Source: JAWLBR01 sp041687495 (GTDB lineage: Bacteria > Bacillota > Limnochordia > DTU087 > JAAYGB01). Taken from it: 29,635 nucleotides of DNA. The position numbers and the translations under genes were made by a program. Under the pieces are notes generated by a model. The model saw nothing but the letters and a program-made list of their open reading frames with translations, had not been told where the DNA came from and did not search any database. Positions within the stretch are counted from its first letter, which is position 1; each line of letters starts with the position of its first letter. Positions 21,855-29,635 of the stretch are shown piece after piece. Where the stretch lies: the NCBI GenBank assembly GCA_041687495.1, contig JAWLBR010000031.1:1-29635 (forward strand), in the 5' to 3' direction.

Positions 21855-22145
21855 GTGACCAAGACCGATCTAGTCGACGCCGTAGCCAGTAAAGCTGGCA
21901 TCAGTAAGCGGGATGCGAGCAGCGCTGTAGATGCTCTGCTCTCTGGAATCGCAGACGCGCTGCAGAGCGGCGAGAAGGTACAGTTGGTTGGTTTCGGCAC
22001 CTTTGAGGTTCGAGAAAGGGCAGCCCGCACCGGTCGCAATCCACAAACTGGGGAAGAGATTTCGATTGCGGCTCGGTTGGTTCCTGCCTTTAAGCCTGGT
22101 AAGGTACTTAAAGACGCGGTGGCCAAGGAAACAGTAATTCACTAG
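21855..22145 (+). CDS. hup: DNA-binding protein HU
   Basis: A nucleoid-associated histone-like protein that bends and compacts DNA as a dimer. The sequence is typical: MTKTDLVDAVASKAGISKRD at the N-terminus, then VGFGTFEVRERAARTGRNPQ with the DNA-intercalating arm around RNPQTGEEI, and AFKPGKVLKDAV at the end. I prefer GTG 21855 (96 aa), which starts like other HU proteins; AGGAGG at 21838-21843 lies 11 bases upstream. A GTG at 21843 is in frame but overlaps that site. The spoIVA-hup order is common in Clostridia. Terminators on both sides make it a single-gene unit, though I found no convincing promoter in the gap. Confidence 0.95.
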   Translation: MTKTDLVDAVASKAGISKRDASSAVDALLSGIADALQSGEKVQLVGFGTFEVRERAARTGRNPQTGEEISIAARLVPAFKPGKVLKDAVAKETVIH

Positions 22146-22201
22146 AATCTGCACAGCCAACGTTCTGTAAGCCTACACACGCCGTCAAGGCAGCGAAGGA
22201 T

Positions 22202-22230
22202 GACCCCGGGAATTCCGGGGTCCTTTTTTT
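22202..22230 (+). terminator. Intrinsic terminator after hup
   Basis: GACCCCGG (22202-22209) pairs perfectly with CCGGGGTC (22215-22222) around GAATT, followed by a run of seven T (22224-22230). Confidence 0.95.
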
Positions 22231-22303
22231 GCGCACTTCTGGGTCCCAGTCCGCTCTCGCGGCAAATGATGACAGTAAATCCCGGGTTTTTGCTGCCACA
22301 GTC

Positions 22304-22332
22304 TTTAGAAGTTTACAACTCAGTGGTATAAT
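22304..22332 (+). promoter_or_regulatory. Predicted sigma-A promoter of hom-thrC-thrB-lysC
   Basis: A perfect -10 TATAAT (22327-22332) with extended TG at 22324-22325 lies 17 bases after TTTAGA (22304-22309, four of six). Transcription would start near 22339, leaving only about 50 nt before hom, so no room for a T-box or riboswitch. Confidence 0.75.
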
Positions 22333-22388
22333 TATTCGTTAATTGGACAGTTGAGTAGGACAGGCTGACGCAGGGGGTGCGAGAGTTG

Positions 22389-23684
22389 ATGGAGTCGGTT
22401 AGGATTGGTCTTCTGGGACTAGGGACTGTCGGATCTGGGGTTTGGCAGCTCATTGAGCGCAATCGCACGCAGATTGTCAATCGCTGTGGCGTCGAGGTAG
22501 AGATAGCCGCGGTACTGGTTAGGGATCGGGACAAACAGCGGGATGTGAGCGTACCCCCAGATCTGATCACCACCAACGCCGCTGATATCCTAGAAAACGG
22601 TGAAATCAGCATTGTCGTCGAGCTCATGGGTGGGGTTGAACCAGCCCTCAGCTACGTTCGCCAAGCTTTGGAGCAGGGAAAGCACGTTGTCACCGCAAAC
22701 AAGGCTATCATGGCCCGTCATGGCGGCCAGCTGCTGGCTATTGCCGCCCAAAAGGGTGTCGACCTGTTTTTCGAAGGGTCAGTGGGAGGCGGCATTCCCA
22801 TCGTCAAGCCGCTGTCTGAGTGTCTAGCCGCTAACCGGATTGAGAAACTGATGGGGATTATCAACGGGACAACAAACTACATGCTCACTAGTATGACTAG
22901 GTCCGGAGCGGACTTCACTGATGTCCTGCAGCAGGCTCAGGCGCTAGGATATGCAGAGGCTGACCCGAGCAGTGATGTAGATGGTATAGATGCGGCTCAT
23001 AAGCTGGCCGTTCTCTCGACCTTGGCCTTTGAGACTCCAGTTACGGTCGATGATGTATACGTTGAGGGGATCTCCGGCGTAACGGCGACCGACATTGCCT
23101 TTGCCGATGAGCTGGGATATGTGGTCAAATTGGTGGCAATTGGCCAGGACACAAATGGGCATGTGGAAGTGAGGGTTCATCCGACATTTTTGCCCAAAGG
23201 CCATCCTTTGGCAGCAGTTAACGACGTATACAACGCTGTCTTTGTCACTGGTGATGCGGTGGGCGATCTGATGTTTTACGGGCGTGGCGCAGGTGATATG
23301 CCTACTGCCAGTGCCGTGGTCGGCGATCTGGTGGAAGTTGTTCGGAATATGAGAAAGGCCGTCAACTGGCGCTATGGCAGACATCTGGAGGAGAAGCCGA
23401 TTCGCCCCATGGGCGAGGTCGTAGCTCGGTACTATCTGCGGTTTCTCGTCGATGACCAGCCTGGCGTGCTGGGAGCGATCGCCTCGACGTTTGGGCGTGA
23501 AGGAGTCAGCGTGGAGTCTGTGATCCAGCGGGGACGGCATCGACGACAGCCTGTAAACCTGGTGTTTGTCACCCATGAGGTGCAGGAAGCTAACCTGCAG
23601 CGAGCCTTGGCTAACAGCCGTGCGCTTTCGGCGGTGAAGCAGATTAGTGCCGTGATCCGAGTAGAAGGGGGCAGCAGTTCATGA
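22389..23684 (+). CDS. hom: Homoserine dehydrogenase
   Basis: It reduces aspartate semialdehyde to homoserine, the common precursor of threonine and methionine. The NAD(P) motif GLLGLGTVGSGVW lies at residues 7-19. VVTANKAIMARHG, FEGSVGGGIPIVKPL, GIINGTTNYML and YAEADPSSDVDGIDAAHKLA make up the catalytic core. A C-terminal ACT domain starts near YYLRFLVDDQPGVLGAIAST, suggesting threonine feedback. ATG 22389 (GGGGGT 10 bases upstream, 431 aa) is my choice; a GTG at 22377 adds four residues. It is the first gene after the promoter, and its stop overlaps the thrC start in ATGA. Confidence 0.96.
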   Translation: MESVRIGLLGLGTVGSGVWQLIERNRTQIVNRCGVEVEIAAVLVRDRDKQRDVSVPPDLITTNAADILENGEISIVVELMGGVEPALSYVRQALEQGKHVVTANKAIMARHGGQLLAIAAQKGVDLFFEGSVGGGIPIVKPLSECLAANRIEKLMGIINGTTNYMLTSMTRSGADFTDVLQQAQALGYAEADPSSDVDGIDAAHKLAVLSTLAFETPVTVDDVYVEGISGVTATDIAFADELGYVVKLVAIGQDTNGHVEVRVHPTFLPKGHPLAAVNDVYNAVFVTGDAVGDLMFYGRGAGDMPTASAVVGDLVEVVRNMRKAVNWRYGRHLEEKPIRPMGEVVARYYLRFLVDDQPGVLGAIASTFGREGVSVESVIQRGRHRRQPVNLVFVTHEVQEANLQRALANSRALSAVKQISAVIRVEGGSSS

Positions 23685-24748
23685 CCTGGCGAGGATTGAT
23701 TGATGGTTATCGAGAATTTCTCCCTGTAACAGACAGTACTCCTGCAGTTACTTTATATGAAGGAAACACTCCACTGCTACCCGCTCCGCGGTTGGCTCAG
23801 GAGTTGGGGATCGATGCCAGTTTGTTTGTCAAGTATGAGGGAATGAATCCCACCGGAAGCTTCAAAGACCGAGGTATGACCTTGGCGGTGTCTAAGGCTT
23901 TGGAATCGGGTAGTAAGGCAGTAATGTGTGCTTCAACGGGAAACACATCGGCCTCTGCCGCAGCCTATGCCGCCCGCTGCGGAATGCAGGCGATAGTCCT
24001 GATTCCTGAAGGTGCAATCGCACTGGGTAAATTGGCTCAAGCCGTCATGGAAGGGGCCCAGGTTATCGCAGTGCAGGGTAACTTCGACGACGCCCTTCGG
24101 CTAGTTCGCGAGATGACCCAGCGCTACCCCATTACCTTAGTGAACTCAGTTAATCCCTTCCGAATCGAGGGGCAGAAGACCGCAGCGTTTGAGATTGTGG
24201 ATGCCTTGGGACAAGCCCCCGATGTGGTCGCCATCCCCGTAGGTAATGCTGGCAACATCACAGCATACTGGAAGGGTTTCACCGAGTACCATCGAGCCGG
24301 TAAAGCCAAGAACTTGCCTAAAATGATGGGATTCCAGGCAGCGGGAGCGGCTCCCATCGTTCTCGGTGCACCTGTGGCTGAGCCGGAGACGGTAGCGACG
24401 GCTATCCGAATCGGCAATCCAGCCAGCTGGGAAGGGGCCGTTAAGGCGGCCGACTGCTCCAATGGACTGATTGACTCCGTCACAGATGAAGAGATTCTGG
24501 CAGCGTATCGGGTGCTGGCTCAGACTGAAGGGGTGTTCTGCGAACCGGGTTCGGCTGCATCTGTGGCGGGAGTGAAAAAGATGTGGGAAACAGGCAGGAT
24601 TTCTGCCGGTGACACCGTGGTTTGTGTACTTACCGGTCATGGCTTGAAAGATCCGGACAACGCCATCGCCCAGTCCAGACGCCCGACGGTAGTGCCTGCG
24701 GAGATTGGGGCTGTCGAGGTTCAGCTAGGTCTAAAACGCCTAGGATAG
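23681..24748 (+). CDS. thrC: Threonine synthase
   Basis: A PLP enzyme that converts O-phosphohomoserine to threonine, the last step of the pathway. LYEGNTPLLPAPRLA and KYEGMNPTGSFKDRG carry the family signature, with Schiff-base Lys62. CASTGNTSASAAAYAAR binds the phosphate, and later IPVGNAGNITAYWKG is typical. The length of 355 aa fits the short Bacillus-type enzyme. Translation is coupled to hom by the ATGA overlap, and thrB follows 25 bases later. Confidence 0.96.
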   Translation: MTWRGLIDGYREFLPVTDSTPAVTLYEGNTPLLPAPRLAQELGIDASLFVKYEGMNPTGSFKDRGMTLAVSKALESGSKAVMCASTGNTSASAAAYAARCGMQAIVLIPEGAIALGKLAQAVMEGAQVIAVQGNFDDALRLVREMTQRYPITLVNSVNPFRIEGQKTAAFEIVDALGQAPDVVAIPVGNAGNITAYWKGFTEYHRAGKAKNLPKMMGFQAAGAAPIVLGAPVAEPETVATAIRIGNPASWEGAVKAADCSNGLIDSVTDEEILAAYRVLAQTEGVFCEPGSAASVAGVKKMWETGRISAGDTVVCVLTGHGLKDPDNAIAQSRRPTVVPAEIGAVEVQLGLKRLG

Positions 24749-24773
24749 TGACAACTGCGTTGAAGGTGGTGCA

Positions 24774-25757
24774 ATGTACCCAATGCCAGATAGTGCATCG
24801 GCGAAGCATATGAGTGCAGTGACCGTGGCTGTACCGGCAACTACCGCTAACCTTGGTTCAGGTTTTGACGCCGTGGGGATGGCGCTGGAGCTGGAGAACT
24901 GTTTCACAGTTGACTTGTCCGCAAGTGATTTTTCCGTGGAGGTGGCAGGAGAAGGTGCTGAGTCTATTAGCCGCGGCCGCGATAACCTCTTCTTTACCGC
25001 TATGGAGCAGGTGTATAGAGTGAAGGGCATGGCCCTACCGCCGTGCTCGTTGTCCATCAAAAACTGTGTACCGACAGGGCGCGGGTTGGGTAGTTCCGCT
25101 ACAGCTATTGTCGGCGGTTTAACCGCTGCTAACCATCTATTGGGAGACTTCTTGGAACCGTCTGCCTTGATTGATTTGGCGGCGGGGATGGAAGGGCACC
25201 CGGACAATGTTGCTCCGGCGGTGCTGGGTGGAGTGGTGATAGCCACGGGTGGCAGTCAGGGACACTTTCACGTTCTGCAGCTGCCTCATCCGGCGGAGCT
25301 AGAGGCAATAGTAGCAGTGCCAGATTTTGAGCTGCCAACTAGTCGAGCCCGGAGTGTACTGCCCCACTCGGTTCCCTTTTCGGATGCGGTGTTTAACGGC
25401 AGCAGGGCAGCTCTTCTTGGTGCGGTCTTGGCCACAAGACAGTGGGAACTGCTGCATGCGGCCATGGAAGACCGCCTCCATCAGAACTATCGACAAAAAT
25501 TGGTCCCAGGATTATCGGAAGTATTTGCGGCAGCTAGGGCTGCAGGCGCGCTGGGAGTGGCCATTAGTGGAGCCGGGCCCGCCATAGTGGCTTTGGCCAC
25601 TGGGGGCAGTGCCAGGATAGGCGAAGCAATGAAAGCCGCTTTTGCCTCAGCGGGAGTTGATTCCCGCATCCTTCTCACGTTGCCAGCAACAGCTGGAGCC
25701 CACATTATAGGAGAAGGTGTTTTTCATGAAGATCATCGTTCAGAAGTATGGCGGTAG
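24774..25757 (+). CDS. thrB: Homoserine kinase
   Basis: A GHMP-family kinase that phosphorylates homoserine for threonine synthase. The N-terminus carries VTVAVPATTANLGSGFDAVG. The ATP loop is PTGRGLGSSATAIVGGL, EGHPDNVAPAVLGG follows, and the C-terminal GHMP motif is GALGVAISGAGPAIVAL. I use ATG 24774 (AAGGTGG upstream, 327 aa). Internal ATGs at 24783 and 24810 are possible and would give the more usual short N-terminus. The gene overlaps lysC by 32 bases. Confidence 0.95.
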   Translation: MYPMPDSASAKHMSAVTVAVPATTANLGSGFDAVGMALELENCFTVDLSASDFSVEVAGEGAESISRGRDNLFFTAMEQVYRVKGMALPPCSLSIKNCVPTGRGLGSSATAIVGGLTAANHLLGDFLEPSALIDLAAGMEGHPDNVAPAVLGGVVIATGGSQGHFHVLQLPHPAELEAIVAVPDFELPTSRARSVLPHSVPFSDAVFNGSRAALLGAVLATRQWELLHAAMEDRLHQNYRQKLVPGLSEVFAAARAAGALGVAISGAGPAIVALATGGSARIGEAMKAAFASAGVDSRILLTLPATAGAHIIGEGVFHEDHRSEVWR

Positions 25758-26985
25758 TTCTGTTGCCAATACGGAGCGGATCAAGGCTGTAGCCGAGAGG
25801 GTGATCGTGACTAAGAAACAGGGGTATGGAGTAGTCACTGTCGTTTCTGCCCAAGGCGACACCACAGACGAGTTGATTGCCAAGGCTTTTCAAATTACGC
25901 AGCGCCCGCCAACCCGGGAACTTGATATGCTTTTGGCAACGGGGGAGCAGATGTCAATTTCCTTGCTGGCAATGGCTACCGCTGCGGCTGGAGAAAGCGT
26001 GGTTTCCCTAACCGGACCGCAGGGAGGGATTAGGACAGATGCCATCCATACAAAGGCCAGAATTCGAGGGGTAGATCCGCAGCGCATCCGAGCCGAGTTG
26101 GAGGCTGGGAAGATCGTAATCGTCGCTGGCTTTCAAGGTCTTAACGAGTCTGGAGATATTACCACTCTGGGGCGCGGCGGGTCCGACACTACAGCGGTGG
26201 CTTTGGCCGCCGCCCTGCAGGCTGAAGCGTGCGAGATCTATACTGATGTAGATGGCGTGTATACAGCCGATCCCAGGGTAGTGCCTACCGCCCAAAAGCT
26301 GACCGAGATCTCTTACGGCGAGATGCTGGAGATGGCGAGGCTAGGTGCTGTAGTGCTGCAGCCTCGGGCGGTGGAATGTGCTGCCTTTCAAAACGTACCA
26401 TTAGTGGTGCGATCTAGTTTTAACTTTAACCCTGGAACGGCTGTGAAGGAGGATACCCAATTGGAGCGGGAACGAGTGGTTGTCGGTGTAACTCATGACC
26501 TTAATGCAGCTAAGGTAATGCTGTTGGGGGTCCCAGATCGACCGGGTGTGGCAGCCAAGATTTTTGCCTCTTTGGCCGCTGAAGGGATCAATGTCGACAT
26601 GATCGTACAAACTCCCCAAGATGCGAAGACTACCGACTTACTGTTCTCCATCGGACTTGATGACCTCCAGTTGACGATGGAAATTGCGACTGCTGTGGGT
26701 GAGCACTTGGGAGCTAAGGGAATTGTCTACAATGATCAAGTGGCAAAGGTGTCTATCGTCGGTGCAGGTATGGTAAGTAATCCCGGTGTAGCCGCTCAGA
26801 TGTTCCAAGTGTTAGCGGAAAACGACATCAATATTGAGGTTATCTCTACGTCCGAGATCAAGGTTTCGTGCTTGATTCAAAGAGATAGGGCGCTGCAGGC
26901 GGTTCGAGCTATTCATGATCACTTCGAACTGGAGAACCACGGGGCGGCAGCTGCTAAGCGTGCTGGTACTAACGGGCAGTCGTAG
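25726..26985 (+). CDS. lysC: Aspartate kinase (aspartokinase II type) with tandem ACT domains
   Basis: It phosphorylates aspartate, the first step towards lysine, threonine and methionine. The kinase domain starts at once (IIVQKYGGSSVANTERI, Lys7), with LLATGEQMSISLLAM, TTLGRGGSDTTAVALAAAL and YTDVDGVYTADPRVV. Two ACT domains follow (VMLLGVPDRPGVAAKIFASL and VSIVGAGMVSNPGVAAQMF), the site of end-product inhibition. ATG 25726 has GGAGAAGGTG upstream; the protein has 419 aa. It starts inside the thrB end. In Bacillus-type genes an internal start makes a beta subunit; I see no strong evidence for one here. A 7-bp GC-rich hairpin without a T tract (26987-27004) follows the stop and may be a weak terminator. 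Confidence 0.96.
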   Translation: MKIIVQKYGGSSVANTERIKAVAERVIVTKKQGYGVVTVVSAQGDTTDELIAKAFQITQRPPTRELDMLLATGEQMSISLLAMATAAAGESVVSLTGPQGGIRTDAIHTKARIRGVDPQRIRAELEAGKIVIVAGFQGLNESGDITTLGRGGSDTTAVALAAALQAEACEIYTDVDGVYTADPRVVPTAQKLTEISYGEMLEMARLGAVVLQPRAVECAAFQNVPLVVRSSFNFNPGTAVKEDTQLERERVVVGVTHDLNAAKVMLLGVPDRPGVAAKIFASLAAEGINVDMIVQTPQDAKTTDLLFSIGLDDLQLTMEIATAVGEHLGAKGIVYNDQVAKVSIVGAGMVSNPGVAAQMFQVLAENDINIEVISTSEIKVSCLIQRDRALQAVRAIHDHFELENHGAAAAKRAGTNGQS

Positions 26986-27045
26986 GTGCCGGCAGAAGCT
27001 GGCAATTCTGACACAATTATATAGTTGGAAACATGGGTCCAGGGC

Positions 27046-27074
27046 TTGCGTGCCATGGGGCAATGTGCTATAGT
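27046..27074 (+). promoter_or_regulatory. Predicted promoter of tRNA-Pro
   Basis: TTGCGT (27046-27051), 17 bases, TATAGT (27069-27074). Transcription would begin about six bases before the mature tRNA end. Confidence 0.7.
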
Positions 27075-27086
27075 TATAGATGTTCT

Positions 27087-27164
27087 CGGGCTGTGGCGCA
27101 GCTTGGCTAGCGCGCTACCTTGGGGTGGTAGAGGTCGCTGGTTCAAATCCAGTCAGCCCGACCA
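27087..27164 (+). tRNA. tRNA-Pro (anticodon GGG)
   Basis: A complete cloverleaf: acceptor CGGGCTG with CAGCCCG, D-arm GCGC/GCGC, anticodon stem CTACC/GGTAG with loop TTGGGGT (anticodon at 27122-27124), T-arm GCTGG-TTCAAAT-CCAGT, discriminator A and an encoded CCA at 27162-27164. The GGG anticodon with G37 marks proline. It has its own promoter and terminator. Confidence 0.97.
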
Positions 27165-27165
27165 G

Positions 27166-27203
27166 AAGCGCTTCTTCGGATGATATCCGCAGAGCGCTTT
27201 TTT
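27166..27203 (+). terminator. Intrinsic terminator after tRNA-Pro
   Basis: AAGCGCT (27166-27172) pairs with AGCGCTT (27193-27199), an inner CGGAT/ATCCG extends the stem, and a run of T follows to 27203. Confidence 0.9.
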
Positions 27204-27298
27204 CTGCCCTTTTTGCGAAACCACTCTCGCTGTCTGGCTGCTGGGTAGTCAGGTGCCTGCCGAGGATAGTATTGGGCGTTGCCGGAAAGACTGTGAAG

Positions 27299-27319
27299 GG
27301 CACGCATCCATCGCGTGCC
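27299..27319 (+). other. Perfect 7-bp hairpin upstream of the MFS gene
   Basis: GGCACGC (27299-27305) and GCGTGCC (27313-27319) enclose a 7-base loop, 15 bases before the Shine-Dalgarno. An outer TTGC/GCAA pairing may extend it. It could be an operator or a leader hairpin. The remaining gap between the tRNA terminator and the MFS gene shows no clear promoter or gene. Confidence 0.45.
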
Positions 27320-27346
27320 GTAGCAATCTGTATCGGAGGTTTCGCT

Positions 27347-28618
27347 TTGTCCCATCTAGATAATCAGGCAGGAGTGCTCAGCCGGCTAATGGCAAGACTT
27401 CGGGCTGTTGGCTCGGAGAAAGAGCTGGGGCTGGGAGCGATGCTCTCTGTCTTCATTCACGGCCTTGTTATCCTGGGGGCTTCGCTATCAAATACGTTTG
27501 TTGGGGTTTACATGTGGCGACTGCAGCAATCATTTGCGCCAATTGCTATCTTTTACCTGCTGCATTATGTGGGTATTCCCGTTGGGTTTGTCCTAGGAGG
27601 TATTCTGGCTGACCAAAAAGAGCGTACCCATTCACTGCGCATCGGCATCGTGCTGCACGGGGTTTTCTTCGCGTCGGTGCTTCTGTTGCGCAGCCGCTCC
27701 ATTCATTTTGTGGGACCGCTGGGAGTCCTTTTTGGCCTGGGAGTGGGCTTTTACTACTTAGCCAATGGAGTATTGGCCTATGACCTAACAGACGATGGAA
27801 GCATCGACTACTTCACCGGAATGATGGGATTGGTTGGTGGAGTGGGGTCCACCACGGCTCCCTTGGTGGCTGGGTACCTGATCTCTATGTGGCCAAACCG
27901 GTTTGGCTACAACATCGTCTTCTTGGCCTCAGTGGTGATCTTTGTGGTGGCAGCACTGCTTAGTCTCAAGTTTTACGGGCAGAAAGGCACCAGTACCTTT
28001 GCTCCCTTTGCATTGCTGCGGCAGCTACGGGGAACTCGCTGGATGCTGGTGATGTGGGTCCACTTCTTCGCCGGGTTGCGGGGAGGGCCGTTGGCTTTCC
28101 TAGTAGGCATTTTAGTATTTCGACTGGCCAAGGGGGAACTTGGACTTGGTCTGTTCGCCTTCGCTTCTGGGTTATTCGGCTTGGCCAGCGCTTATGTTGC
28201 TGGCAGGACCATCGGCAAGCACAATCGCGGACGGACCTATGGGTATGGAGTCGGTGCTTTGGCGGTGTCGACGTTGATCTTAGCTTTTGCACAGCAGCAC
28301 ATTTGGGGATTGGTCGCGTTCGGATTGATTGAAGCGATATTCAACCCGTGGTTCGGCATTCCCTTCAACGCGTTTCAGTTTTCCATCATGGATCACGACC
28401 GTGATATCGGCAAGAACCGGGCTGAGTATATTACTGCCCGGGAGATTCCCCTGAACATAGGACGCCTGGTAAGCACAGGGATTTTCTTGTACATAGCGCT
28501 AGTTCCGGGGGTTAGCTCTGTGACATTAAATCTCTACCTGATCGGTCTGACTGCAGCACATCTGGTGGTATGGCCGATCTTGGGTAAAGCCATGTCTGCC
28601 GAAGCCGCCGCCCAATGA
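27347..28618 (+). CDS. MFS family transporter
   Basis: A polytopic membrane protein of 423 aa with about twelve hydrophobic segments, fitting the major facilitator superfamily. Examples are MLSVFIHGLVILGASL, IAIFYLLHYVGIPVGFVLGG, FVGPLGVLFGLGVGFYYLA and WGLVAFGLIEAIFN. GGILADQKERTHSLRIG after the second segment is the MFS loop 2-3 motif. The TTG start at 27347 follows GGAGG by 7 bases. The frame is open further upstream through the tRNA, which cannot be coding. Substrate unknown; no neighbour suggests one. Confidence 0.85.
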   Translation: MSHLDNQAGVLSRLMARLRAVGSEKELGLGAMLSVFIHGLVILGASLSNTFVGVYMWRLQQSFAPIAIFYLLHYVGIPVGFVLGGILADQKERTHSLRIGIVLHGVFFASVLLLRSRSIHFVGPLGVLFGLGVGFYYLANGVLAYDLTDDGSIDYFTGMMGLVGGVGSTTAPLVAGYLISMWPNRFGYNIVFLASVVIFVVAALLSLKFYGQKGTSTFAPFALLRQLRGTRWMLVMWVHFFAGLRGGPLAFLVGILVFRLAKGELGLGLFAFASGLFGLASAYVAGRTIGKHNRGRTYGYGVGALAVSTLILAFAQQHIWGLVAFGLIEAIFNPWFGIPFNAFQFSIMDHDRDIGKNRAEYITAREIPLNIGRLVSTGIFLYIALVPGVSSVTLNLYLIGLTAAHLVVWPILGKAMSAEAAAQ

Positions 28619-28642
28619 TTGTCAAAGGAGTACCAGCAGGAA

Positions 28643-28662
28643 TTCCCAGGTAGTCTTGGGAA
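28643..28662 (+). other. Small hairpin after the MFS gene
   Basis: TTCCCA (28643-28648) pairs with TGGGAA (28657-28662). No T tract follows, so it is at most a weak terminator. The 108-base gap holds nothing else I can name. Confidence 0.3.
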
Positions 28663-28726
28663 GTATTGATCTATATACGTCACAGAGTAAGGCCTGGGGA
28701 TCTTGATTTGATGGGGAGGACGGCCG

Positions 28727-29635
28727 ATGCAGCGAGGGATATCGTTGGCGTTTGTCTTGATCATAGTAGCGTTGTGTGTTAGTCCAGCTACTGCCATGTC
28801 GTTTGTTCAAGAGTTCAGTGTGGAGGGTATTTCGGGAAAGGCCTACGCTGTCGCCGATGTGACTAACGACGGAGAGTCTGAGCTAATCATTGGGGCAGAC
28901 AACAGTGTGCACATTATGCGATGGGATGGTTCCCAGTACACTGACGCGTGGCAGATCACTGGAATTGGGGCTGGTGTCGTTAGCATAGCAGTGGGGGATG
29001 TGGACGGCGACTTGCTGCCCGATGTTTTAGTGGGTACAGGACAAGCCGGGTCAATTCGGGTATATGGCTTTGCCGGACAAGACTTCATTCGCAAGGGCGA
29101 AACGGATTACTTGTGGGCGCCGGTGGAGAGTATTCTGGTCTCTGATCTTGACGGAGACGGCTGGGGAGACATCTTAGCAGTAACTAGCTCAGGAACGGCA
29201 TATCTACTAAAGTGGGATGGGTTGGGCTTTCGTAGTGCTTGGCAACAGGGCAGTGCTGCTGGGAGAGTGAAACTGCTCACAGCTGCTGATGTCAATGGAG
29301 ACAAGATCGATGAGGTTGTGTATACTCTAGCCGAAGGCAAAGTGGCCGTGCTGAGGTGGGATGGAGTAAGTCTTGCCCCGATCTGGGAGAACTACCCCTG
29401 GGGAACCGTCAATGGGGTTACTTTGACAGATGTTGATGGCGATAAAGTGGTGGATATTGTAATCACGACAAAGCAGCAGATGCTTTACTCCTATGGCTGG
29501 AATGGCTCAGCATTCACCTTGAAGAGGAATCTGTTTGATCCATTACTGGAGTTTTCCGAGGCGGTCGGTGGGGATCTGGATAGCGACGGACGCGGCGAGA
29601 TCGTTGCTGTTGCTGAGGACCGGTTAGTCAGTTTG
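28727..29635 (+). CDS. Secreted FG-GAP/VCBS repeat protein, partial (3' end beyond window)
   Basis: The ATG at 28727 follows GGGGAGGA by 7 bases and opens a frame of 303 codons that runs off the window. The N-terminus is a clear signal peptide (MQRGISLAFVLIIVALCVSP then ATA before the mature part). Six repeats of about 45-50 residues follow, each with a Ca2+-loop-like motif: DVTNDGESELIIG, DVDGDLLPDVLVG, DLDGDGWGDILAV, DVNGDKIDEVVYT, DVDGDKVVDIVIT and DLDSDGRGEIVAV. Such repeats form a beta-propeller of the integrin-alpha/FG-GAP type, outside the membrane. The function cannot be told without the C-terminus; it could be a cell-surface binding protein or carry an S-layer or enzyme domain. Confidence 0.85.
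   Translation, partial: MQRGISLAFVLIIVALCVSPATAMSFVQEFSVEGISGKAYAVADVTNDGESELIIGADNSVHIMRWDGSQYTDAWQITGIGAGVVSIAVGDVDGDLLPDVLVGTGQAGSIRVYGFAGQDFIRKGETDYLWAPVESILVSDLDGDGWGDILAVTSSGTAYLLKWDGLGFRSAWQQGSAAGRVKLLTAADVNGDKIDEVVYTLAEGKVAVLRWDGVSLAPIWENYPWGTVNGVTLTDVDGDKVVDIVITTKQQMLYSYGWNGSAFTLKRNLFDPLLEFSEAVGGDLDSDGRGEIVAVAEDRLVSL

Noticed and set aside
27080..27346. Extended N-terminus of the MFS transporter
   Set aside because: The frame passes through the tRNA-Pro gene and its terminator, so it cannot be the real coding start.
1..29635. Insertion sequences, prophage genes, CRISPR arrays, attachment sites
   Set aside because: No transposase, integrase, phage structural gene or regularly spaced repeat was seen. 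The tRNA-Pro is not followed by a duplicated 3' end or an integrase.

Overview
The window is one run of about 27 genes, all on the + strand. It looks like the chromosome of an endospore-forming Bacillota of the Clostridia type. The evidence is a set of sporulation genes (gerW/ytfJ, a dacB-type carboxypeptidase, spoIIP, spoIVA, DUF1614, YIEGIA and its small partner), an ispH gene fused to ribosomal protein S1, and the DUF512-der-plsY-spoIVA-hup order. Ribosome binding sites are AGGAGG-like, with frequent TTG and GTG starts. I see no IS element, CRISPR array, prophage or plasmid gene. I cannot name a genus.

Layout. (1) 1-1687: the tail of a probable DUF2953 protein, gerW, and a D,D-carboxypeptidase. 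(2) 1688-4087: a structured leader with its own promoter and terminator-like fold, then rluB and an HI0933-family flavoprotein, closed by a terminator. (3) 4125-9282: a strong promoter drives aroH-hisC-aroF-tyrA-aroA, which covers the DAHP, EPSP, prephenate dehydrogenase, chorismate mutase and aminotransferase steps towards tyrosine and phenylalanine. (4) 9378-13138: cmk, plsC and ispH-rpsA, closed by a strong terminator. (5) 13282-16553: DUF1614, spoIIP, YIEGIA and the small YIEGIA partner, a conserved but poorly understood sporulation membrane cluster. (6) 16711-20015: a DUF512/PDZ radical-SAM-like protein, der, plsY, terminator. (7) 20026-22230: a sigma-E-like promoter, spoIVA, terminator, HU gene, terminator. 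(8) 22304-26985: hom-thrC-thrB-lysC, which convert aspartate to threonine apart from the asd step. (9) 27046-29635: a tRNA-Pro(GGG) with promoter and terminator, an MFS transporter, and the first 303 codons of a secreted FG-GAP/VCBS repeat protein cut by the window edge.

Most genes are ordinary and well supported. The points most worth a second look are the rluB leader, with a promoter, a terminator-like hairpin, a competing antiterminator pairing and a hairpin between Shine-Dalgarno and start codon; a dyad (CCGCAGTT-N8-AACTGTGG) shared exactly by that leader and the aroF upstream region; the DUF1614-SpoIIP-YIEGIA cluster, whose SpoIIP carries an unusual C-terminal membrane segment and repeat tail; and the absence of spmAB and gpsA from places where relatives usually carry them. 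Promoter, hairpin and start-codon calls were made by eye and were not computed.
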